From an uncultured archaeon (GTDB lineage Archaea; Thermoproteota; CALKCG01; B24): a stretch of 11,505 nt of DNA. Below, in pieces: positions 6,573-11,505 of the stretch (position 1 is the first letter of the stretch; each line of letters begins with the position of its first letter). The stretch lies in contig CALKCG010000020.1 in the NCBI GenBank assembly GCA_938082915.1, positions 1 through 11,505 on the forward strand, in the 5' to 3' direction. The position numbers and the translations under genes are program-made. The notes under the pieces were generated by a model. The model made no database searches, was not told where the DNA came from, and was given only the letters and a program-made list of their open reading frames with translations.

Positions 6573-7373
6573 ATGAATAACGGCTTACATATGATAGTCT
6601 TAATAAAGCAAGTACCAGATATTGGAAAAGTTAAATTCAACGTTGAGGAAGGTAGGATAGATAGAAGTTCAGCACCATTAGAAACAAACCCCTTCGATTT
6701 AAACGCGCTTGAAACTGCTATCCAGCTTAAAGAGCAGATTGGAGGCTATGTAACAGTCGTAAGTATGGGGCCCCCTCAGGCCGACTCGAGTTTAAGAGAC
6801 GCCTTAGCTAGGGGGGCTGATAGAGCTATACTTCTCACAGATAAACTTTTCGCTGGAGCAGATACGCTTGCTACATCCTACACGTTAGCTACGGCTATTA
6901 GAAAGATCGGTTCTTTCAATTTGATAATTTGCGGTGAGAAAACCGTGGATGGTGACACCGGTCAAGTTGGACCTGAAGTCGCCGAACACCTTAACATCCC
7001 TCACGTCGCCTACGTATGTGAAATTAGATCGGCTACATTAGATAAGCTTCTAGTCGTCTCCGACATGGGTGATAAGTATCTAGTTGAGGTTAAGCTTCCA
7101 GCTTTAATCACTGTGACTAAAGACATAAACACGCCTAGGCTTCCAACTTTAAGAAACGTTCTCAAAGCCAAGAAGGCTAGCATTGAGGTTTGGAATGCCG
7201 ATAGCTTGGCAGGCTATGGTGAACTATGTAGATTTGGCCTTCAAGGCTCTATGACCACGGTGTTTAAAATAGTTTTCCCATCTGAAGAGGGGAGGAAGGG
7301 GTTAATCTTCCATGGAGGTGATGCCGTTGAAAAACTTGTGGAGGTTTTACGTGGAAGGAGGTTTATAGGTTGA
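6573..7373 (+). CDS. etfB: Electron transfer flavoprotein, beta subunit
   Basis: EtfB pairs with EtfA to form the ETF, a soluble flavin carrier. The 266 residues show the EtfB start MIVLIKQVPD (7-16; an alternative ATG is at 6591), the block NPFDLNALETAIQLKE (39-54), ALARGADRAILL (77-88) and VDGDTGQVGP (125-134), the loop that binds the second nucleotide (AMP or FAD). The DGDTxQVGP form, as opposed to the DDDxNQT form of mitochondrial-type ETF, is what I recall from bifurcating or LDH/Bcd-linked ETFs; this is a recalled pattern, not a computed alignment. The C-terminal arm reaches toward EtfA. The stop overlaps the TTG start of etfA (TTGA). Confidence 0.93.
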   Translation: MNNGLHMIVLIKQVPDIGKVKFNVEEGRIDRSSAPLETNPFDLNALETAIQLKEQIGGYVTVVSMGPPQADSSLRDALARGADRAILLTDKLFAGADTLATSYTLATAIRKIGSFNLIICGEKTVDGDTGQVGPEVAEHLNIPHVAYVCEIRSATLDKLLVVSDMGDKYLVEVKLPALITVTKDINTPRLPTLRNVLKAKKASIEVWNADSLAGYGELCRFGLQGSMTTVFKIVFPSEEGRKGLIFHGGDAVEKLVEVLRGRRFIG

Positions 7374-8365
7374 ATCAACCGGTTAAAAATGGTGTGATGG
7401 TGTACGCTGAACAGAAGAATGGGATAATACATCCAGTTTCATTCGAACTCTTAGGTAAAGGTAGAGAGTTGGCGGATAAACTCAACGTTGAGCTTTGGAG
7501 CGTCTTACTAGGGTATCATGTTCGAGGAGAGGCCGAAACCCTCATCCATTATGGTGCTGATAGGGTTTTCCTCTACGACGATCCAATGCTTGAAGTTTTC
7601 GACGTAGTCAAGTACAAGCATGTGCTTGTTGGGCTCATCAGAGAAACCGATCCTCAACTATTTCTAATAGGCGCAACACCGCTGGGTAGGAGTTTAGCTC
7701 CAAGAGTTGCAGCAGCGTTGAATACCGGTTTAACCGCGGACTGTATCGATATTCAAATCGACGATAAAGGTGAAATCGTTCAGATAAGACCAGCCTTCAC
7801 GGGAAACATAATCGCACATATAAAAACCAGGAGTAGACCTGTTATGGCAACCGTTAGGTATCGGGTTATGAAACCCCTGCCCAGGGATACTTCGAGGAAA
7901 GGGGAGGTGGTTGAAAAACATCCTCCGACGCTTCAAGATACGGGCTTAAGGGTTTTAGGCGAAGTTTCAACTAGATCCGTAAACCTTGCGGAGGCGGAGA
8001 TTATAGTGTCAGGCGGTAGAGGTTTGAAGAGGAGAGAGGATCTAAACATGCTTAAAGAATTGGCTTCCCTCCTAGGTGGAGTGGTAGGTGTTAGTAGGCC
8101 CCTTGTCGACGACGGATGGATATCTAAAGACCATCAAGTCGGTTTTAGCGGGAATACTGTTAAACCCAAACTCTACATTGCATGCGGTATTTCAGGCTCT
8201 CCTCAGCACATAGCTGGTATGCGCGATTCTGAGGTCATAGTAGCTATAAATATTGACCGATCTGCGCCCATTTTCCGGATAGCAGACTATGGGATAGTAG
8301 GCGATTTATATGAGGTCGTACCTAGATTGATTGAGGCTTTGAAGAGGTTGAAGAGAGTTGAATAG
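7370..8365 (+). CDS. etfA: Electron transfer flavoprotein, alpha subunit
   Basis: EtfA carries the electron-transferring FAD. The 331 residues consist of an N-terminal Rossmann-like domain (about 7-190, with FLIGATPLGRSLAPR at 98-112 and LTADC at 121-125) and a C-terminal FAD domain (about 205-331): SGGRGLK (214-220), SRPLVDDGW with the conserved flavin-contacting Arg243, GFSGNTVKPKLYIACGISG (258-276) and QHIAGM (279-284). No CxxCxxC cluster is present, so unlike the EtfA of some anaerobic LDH or caffeyl-CoA complexes it has no fused ferredoxin domain. The start is TTG with a four-base overlap with etfB. It overlaps glcD by eight bases. Confidence 0.94.
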   Translation: MNQPVKNGVMVYAEQKNGIIHPVSFELLGKGRELADKLNVELWSVLLGYHVRGEAETLIHYGADRVFLYDDPMLEVFDVVKYKHVLVGLIRETDPQLFLIGATPLGRSLAPRVAAALNTGLTADCIDIQIDDKGEIVQIRPAFTGNIIAHIKTRSRPVMATVRYRVMKPLPRDTSRKGEVVEKHPPTLQDTGLRVLGEVSTRSVNLAEAEIIVSGGRGLKRREDLNMLKELASLLGGVVGVSRPLVDDGWISKDHQVGFSGNTVKPKLYIACGISGSPQHIAGMRDSEVIVAINIDRSAPIFRIADYGIVGDLYEVVPRLIEALKRLKRVE

Positions 8366-9743
8366 TTTGAGTTCAGGTCTTATTGTAAAGCTTAAGGAGA
8401 TCGTAGGGGAAAACTGGGTTGTTCAAGGGGAAGACCTCGTAGCTGGCTACGTGTTGGATGAAACCCCTCCTCCAATAAGACCTCAACCGAACCTAGATGT
8501 CGTCGTCGTTAAACCGAATTCTTCAGAAGAAGTCTCCAAGGTTCTTAAGTTGGCGAATGAATATGATACTCCAGTCTTCCCCAGAGGTGGAGGTACAGGC
8601 CTAGTTGGGGGATGCATACCGACGGCTCCGGGAATCGTCCTCTCCCTTGAGAGGATGAACCGTATCGTTATCGACAGGGATAATTTAATAGCTGAAGCTG
8701 AAGCCGGTGCAACTTTAAGAGATCTTTTAAATGCTTCGGATGAAGCTGGCTTATTCTTCCCACCGCACCCAGGTGATGAAGGGGCTCAAATAGGCGGTTT
8801 AATAGCCTGTAATGCTGGCGGGTCCAGAGCGATTAAAACCGGGGTTATGCGTAACTACGTGCGCGGTTTAGAAGTTATTCTACCTAATGGTGAGATTCTG
8901 AAGCTTGGCGGTAAACTCCTTAAGAACAACTTTGGACTCGACTTGATGCAACTTATAATCGGAAGCGAAGGTATTTTAGCCGTTATCACCAAGGCTTGGA
9001 TACGTCTATACCCAAAGTTTCCCGCGACAGCAACCTTGGTAATTCCATTTGAATCGAGGACTGTGGCTGTTAAAGCTGTACCTAAGATTCTTCACGCGGG
9101 TATTCTACCGTTAGCCTTAGAGTACGTTGAGAGGATTCCCATTGAAAGGTCGGCTGAACGCTTAGGTTTAAAGTGGCCCTGTAAAATCGGCGAAAGCTTC
9201 CTCATAGTAATACTAGCCGAGCAGTCTAATGAAGCCTTATACGCTCAATGTGAACGGCTTCTATCGCTTTGCGAGGAATTAAACTCTCTCGAACCGCTTC
9301 TAGCTGAAAGCAGAGAAGAACAGGAAAACATTCTGAAGATTCGCAGTGAAATATATTCATCTCTTAAGCCAGACATGGTGGATATACTTGACGCTACTGT
9401 TCCACCCGCATCCATAGGTGTCTTCATGGACAAGGTTGAGGAAATAGCTAAACGCTACAATACGTATCTACCATCCTATGGACATGCAGCAGATGGAAAC
9501 ATACACGTTCACATAATGAAAGAACAAGGTTGGAGCATGGAAGATTACGATAGAGTTAGAAATGAGATATACGCCGCTGCCGTGGAACTCGGTGGAACGA
9601 TCACAGGCGAGCATGGGATAGGATACGTTAGAAGAAAAAGCGTGGGTAAGTTTCTAAATCCAATGTATGTGAGGCTCATGAAGGAGATCAAACACATATT
9701 CGACCCGAAGAACATATTAAATCCAGGCAAAGTATTACCATGA
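8358..9743 (+). CDS. glcD: FAD-linked 2-hydroxyacid (D-lactate/glycolate-type) dehydrogenase, GlcD family
   Basis: The 461-residue protein belongs to the VAO/PCMH flavoprotein family that oxidises 2-hydroxyacids such as D-lactate or glycolate to the keto acid. The FAD domain (about 45-220) has PRGGGTGLVGG (75-85), HPGDEGAQIGGL (137-148) and NAGGSRAIKTG (152-162). The C-terminal cap has YGHAADGNIHVHI (374-386), with the metal- and substrate-site histidines of the family, GEHGIGYVRRK (417-427) and the end motif FDPKNILNPGK (448-458). Length is normal. It has no Fe-S domain and no membrane segment, so a soluble electron acceptor is needed; the overlapping upstream etfBA supplies one. The start TTG at 8358 overlaps etfA by eight bases. 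The exact substrate cannot be read from sequence alone. Confidence 0.93.
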   Translation: MNSLSSGLIVKLKEIVGENWVVQGEDLVAGYVLDETPPPIRPQPNLDVVVVKPNSSEEVSKVLKLANEYDTPVFPRGGGTGLVGGCIPTAPGIVLSLERMNRIVIDRDNLIAEAEAGATLRDLLNASDEAGLFFPPHPGDEGAQIGGLIACNAGGSRAIKTGVMRNYVRGLEVILPNGEILKLGGKLLKNNFGLDLMQLIIGSEGILAVITKAWIRLYPKFPATATLVIPFESRTVAVKAVPKILHAGILPLALEYVERIPIERSAERLGLKWPCKIGESFLIVILAEQSNEALYAQCERLLSLCEELNSLEPLLAESREEQENILKIRSEIYSSLKPDMVDILDATVPPASIGVFMDKVEEIAKRYNTYLPSYGHAADGNIHVHIMKEQGWSMEDYDRVRNEIYAAAVELGGTITGEHGIGYVRRKSVGKFLNPMYVRLMKEIKHIFDPKNILNPGKVLP

Positions 9744-9757
9744 ACTCATTTTGAAAA

Positions 9758-9768
9758 GTTAAAATAAA
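9758..9768 (+). promoter_or_regulatory. TATA box of the RNase P RNA gene
   Basis: GTTAAAATAAA is centred about 27 bases before 9791, where the closing P1 stem of the RNase P RNA begins. This is normal archaeal TATA-to-start spacing. A second AT-rich stretch, ACATTTATAT at 9781-9790, is too close to that start and would place transcription inside P1/P2. Confidence 0.55.
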
Positions 9769-9790
9769 AGAGTCGTCAAAACATTTATAT

Positions 9791-10107
9791 GGGTGGGTAA
9801 GCCAGTGAGCGGGTTTCCGGACGCCTAAAAGGCGTCTGGAGGAAACTCCTCCGCGCAGGTGGAACTACACCACGGCGACGTGGGGGGTGAGAGCCCCGGC
9901 TCCGGCACAGAAAAGGCACTCTCTCCCAGCGTATGTGGATGATGTGCGGCCTAACCGCTGACAATGCTGGGATGTAGAGGTGAAACTGCCGTCCTGTGGG
10001 CGTTAAGGCGAAAGAAGCCTATGAGCCTCCACCCGAGGCTTCGGTAAGCCGCATTAGTCGAATCCCGCTTAAAACAAAAGGAGGGTTACGGCTGGCATAC
10101 CCACCCC
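9791..10107 (+). ncRNA. rnpB: RNase P RNA, archaeal type A-like
   Basis: This is the catalytic RNA that trims tRNA 5' leaders. The ends pair over nine bases to form P1 (GGGTGGGTA at 9791-9799 with TACCCACCC at 10098-10106). P3 is a long hairpin (9816-9840). The conserved regions are visible: GAGGAAACTCC at 9839-9849, ACAGAAA near 9907, AGAGGTGAAACTGCC near 9976-9990, and an ACAAAAGGAGGGTTA block near 10074-10088. Small hairpins include CACG-GCGA-CGTG (9871-9882, a GNRA loop) and GGGG/CCCC (9884-9897). P12 is the arm at 9924-9972. The coordinates assume P1 defines the mature ends. Its protein partners Rpp30 and Pop5 are encoded earlier on the same strand. Confidence 0.92.
9924..9972 (+). other. 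P12 arm of RNase P RNA with kink-turn-like element
   Basis: TCCCAGC (9924-9930) pairs with GCTGGGA (9966-9972). Inside, TGATG (9940-9944) faces CTGA (9958-9961) across a small stem (GCGG 9946-9949 with CCGC 9955-9958). These are the box C/box D halves of a kink-turn. L7Ae is an established subunit of archaeal RNase P that binds such elements. The exact pairing is ambiguous by one or two bases. Confidence 0.5.
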
Positions 10108-10232
10108 TTAAAGCTGGCAATATTTAAACATGGATCTGTCACATCCTATGGATGATGTCCTTCAAAATTATCCATCTCTAGAAGCAAAATTTAACTTGCT
10201 ATCTGCTAATTCTATGGGAGGATTGATGGATG
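10108..10232 (+). promoter_or_regulatory. Gap with TATA box and Shine-Dalgarno of the former amidotransferase gene
   Basis: AATATTTAAA at 10119-10128 is a clear TATA-like box just after the RNase P RNA. GGGAGG at 10216-10221 precedes the ATG at 10233 by 11 bases, so the decayed gene still has a ribosome binding site. Transcription from this TATA would begin near 10150, giving a leader of about 80 bases. The leader contains an inverted repeat ATGGAT/ATCCAT (from 10148). No RNA family is recognised. Confidence 0.45.
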
Positions 10233-11028
10233 ATGTGCCGTCTTTTCGGCATGCTGGCGGTTAAACCATCTAATGCCTTAAAATATTCCATAAGTGATCC
10301 ACGCTCACTTTACGCTCAAAGCAAAACCGATCCAAAACGACTGCAATACGACGGTTAAGGCGTCGGCTTCTACATTAATGGCTCATTAAAGATGGTTAAA
10401 AGCGAAAAGCCTATCTTCGAGAAGTTGAAAGGTTTAGGTCTATTGTGAATGGTGTTGGATCAAACGTGATAATTACGTATAAGGAGGGCGAGCAATCCAA
10501 GAGGCTTACCAAAAGAAAACTTTTTCCAATTGAGAATACCCAACCATTCAGCTACAAAGATTACGTCTTCACAATGGAACAAACAAATTTGCCAGATGAA
10601 ATGGCAAATCTTCTTGGCGACCGGTTACTTAACATAAAGGGTTTAAACGATAGTGAAGTCTACTTTTGGTGTATAATGAAGGAGATTTCTGAAGAAAGAG
10701 GCATTTCAGAGGCGTGAGGAATTTTCAGAGGGATCTACTCAGAGTCTGCTTGGAGAACCTAGATAAACACTCCGGTAAATAGGCCTTTTATAGGGTTAAA
10801 CATTGTATTCAGTGATGGTGGAAAACTCTATGCGTATTGCAAGTATGATGAGGAAAGAGATGGGCGGTCAGCATCACTATGCTATGGAGACTGACCGCTG
10901 TGGTAGATGTTCTACGTTTACAGCGCCGAAAAACTAGTGGTAGCATCGGAAAGACAAATCTTGAAGAAAATTGGCAACCACTTATAAGTAGACATCTTAT
11001 AGTTGGGCAAGTAATAATGGAAGAGTAA
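10233..11028 (+). pseudogene. Decayed class II (Ntn-type) glutamine amidotransferase
   Basis: The ATG at 10233 opens MCRLFGMLAVKP, the N-terminus of class II glutamine amidotransferases, with Cys2 as nucleophile. The same frame continues through DPRSLYAQSK and RLQYDG to a TAA at 10356-10358, where the family has DGWG, then GVGFYINGSLKMVKSEKP. A frameshift lies between about 10419 and 10437. The next frame holds VIITYKEGEQ (a ruined HVR..S block), IENTQPFSYKDYVF, FTMEQT where FAHNGT is expected, and NDSEVYFW. In-frame stops follow at 10715 (TGA), 10760 (TAG), 10892 (TGA), 10904 (TAG) and 10985 (TAA), between recognisable pieces RPFIGLNIVFSDG, KLYAYCKYDEE, LCYGD and KLVVASE. A last frame change leads to the stop at 11026-11028. 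The total, about 265 codons, equals an intact gene, so it decayed in place. The open part 10445-10717 is not a separate gene. Confidence 0.85.
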
Positions 11029-11031
11029 GGA

Positions 11032-11205
11032 TTGACTTGCAGAAAATTTAAATTTATCGCCTCCCAGATTGAGAGTGAGTTAAGAGAGCATACACATACA
11101 TTCGGCTACGAAGATTTTAAAGGATTATTATCCCATAAAAATCGCGGGAGATTGAGTCTCAGCATGTGGATTAGTTTACTAATCTATAAACAGTTGATAC
11201 AGTGA
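11032..11205 (+). CDS. Unrecognised 57-codon open frame
   Basis: Right after the pseudogene's last stop the frame stays open from TTG 11032 to a TGA at 11203-11205. The peptide begins with basic residues, then has a helix-like acidic and basic stretch (SQIESELREH, 12-20), an aromatic patch (TFGYEDFKGLLSHKN) and a hydrophobic C-terminus (SLSMWISLLIYKQLIQ). I do not recognise it. There is no Shine-Dalgarno, and a TATA-like AAATTTAAATTTA (about 11042-11054) falls inside its first codons. It may be a small gene, the surviving end of a second decayed gene, or chance. Confidence 0.3.
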   Translation: MTCRKFKFIASQIESELREHTHTFGYEDFKGLLSHKNRGRLSLSMWISLLIYKQLIQ

Positions 11206-11207
11206 TC

Positions 11208-11216
11208 TTAAATATT
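11208..11216 (+). promoter_or_regulatory. TATA box for the PP-loop thiolase gene
   Basis: TTAAATATT lies about 23 bases (centre to A of the ATG) before the start at 11235, so the transcript probably begins at or very near the start codon. The GGGGGA at 11222-11227 could act as a Shine-Dalgarno only if transcription began earlier. Confidence 0.5.
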
Positions 11217-11234
11217 CTCATGGGGGACATTTAA

Positions 11235-11505
11235 ATGGCAGGCAAATGTAGAAGATGTGGGGGGAAAGAGGCTGAGGTTTACTTACCGCATTTTAATTTA
11301 AACCTCTGTTCCGACTGCTTCCTACTTTTAACTGAGAGAAGGGTTAAGCAAACCGTTGATGCGTACAAAATGCTCTCTAGAAATGATAGAGTCGGTATTG
11401 CGGTATCTGGTGGAAAAGATAGTTCAACCTTGACGTACATTTTAAGTAGCCTATTCGATAAGGTTGACATTTCCTTGATACACATTGATTTAGGCGTACC
11501 CGATT
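11235..11505 (+). CDS. ttuA: Zinc-finger PP-loop tRNA 2-thiolation enzyme (TtuA/TIGR00269-like), 5' part
   Basis: Ninety N-terminal residues are visible and the frame runs off the right edge. CRRC (5-8) and CSDC (25-28) form the N-terminal zinc finger of the TtuA group. VGIAVSGGKDSS (53-64) is the PP-loop that binds ATP to adenylate the tRNA base, and LIHIDLGVP (81-89) is the next strand. Enzymes of this group thiolate tRNA U54 (TtuA), and the related Ncs6 group acts on wobble U34; the CxxC finger at the N-terminus favours the TtuA/TIGR00269 side. The later catalytic Cys residues lie outside the window, so the exact group cannot be settled. The ATG at 11235 is the first start codon after the TATA box and gives the whole finger. 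Confidence 0.82.
   Translation, partial: MAGKCRRCGGKEAEVYLPHFNLNLCSDCFLLLTERRVKQTVDAYKMLSRNDRVGIAVSGGKDSSTLTYILSSLFDKVDISLIHIDLGVPD

Noticed and set aside
10145..10262. C/D box guide RNAs around the ATGATG words
   Set aside because: No correctly spaced box D and D'/C' set follows the box C-like words; the second is explained by the amidotransferase start codons.
10148..10264. 38-codon frame starting with ATG near the predicted transcript start
   Set aside because: It overlaps the amidotransferase start in another frame, has no recognisable motif, and its repeated MDDV comes from the repeated DNA word.
10445..10717. Stand-alone 90-residue hypothetical protein
   Set aside because: Its sequence is the middle of a class II glutamine amidotransferase, with the N-terminal part upstream in another frame and the C-terminal part downstream beyond stops.
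9736..11234. CRISPR array, insertion sequence or integrase in the gene-poor region
   Set aside because: No regularly spaced repeats, terminal inverted repeats or transposase motifs are present; the stretch is explained by the RNase P RNA and the pseudogene.

Overview
The window is archaeal. It carries an archaeal proteasome alpha subunit, the exosome trio Rrp4/Rrp41/Rrp42, SBDS, eL43 (L37Ae), the KEOPS subunit Pcc1, the RNase P proteins Rpp30 and Pop5 and an archaeal-type RNase P RNA, with AT-rich TATA boxes and close Shine-Dalgarno sites. The gene content and the lack of euryarchaeal specialities suggest the TACK side, perhaps a Bathyarchaeia-like lineage. That placement is inference.

Layout. 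Positions 3-668 are the 3' part of a secreted-type GH53 (endo-galactanase-like) glycosidase cut by the window edge. Positions 723-6402 are one tightly packed, same-strand run of information-processing genes, the classical archaeal exosome/proteasome superoperon: COG1325 RNA-binding protein, Rpp30, Pop5, PsmA, SBDS, Rrp4, Rrp41, Rrp42, eL43, Pcc1. It couples tRNA 5' maturation, RNA 3' decay, protein degradation, ribosome assembly and tRNA t6A synthesis. After a 170-base gap with a TATA box comes a three-gene operon, etfB-etfA-glcD (6573-9743). Its genes overlap, and it has the same order as lctB-lctC-lctD, the ETF-linked lactate dehydrogenase of Acetobacterium. It probably oxidises a 2-hydroxyacid and passes the electrons to the ETF.

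Positions 9791-10107 hold the RNase P RNA gene, with a 9-bp P1 stem closing its ends and a kink-turn-like element in P12. Positions 10233-11028 are a strongly decayed class II glutamine amidotransferase gene. Only its middle part remains as an open frame, and several stops and at least two frameshifts separate the recognisable pieces. A 57-codon open frame of unknown nature follows. The window ends inside a zinc-finger PP-loop tRNA thiolase (TtuA/TIGR00269-like) that starts at 11235.

Main points for a second look: Rpp30 has no canonical start codon where its conserved N-terminus begins; the etfBA-glcD unit lacks the ferredoxin domain of its bacterial counterpart; the amidotransferase pseudogene would be easily mis-annotated as a hypothetical gene; the superoperon lacks rpoP and prefoldin. 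I found no CRISPR array, transposase, integrase or tRNA gene, and nothing I would call a wholly new defence or mobile system.
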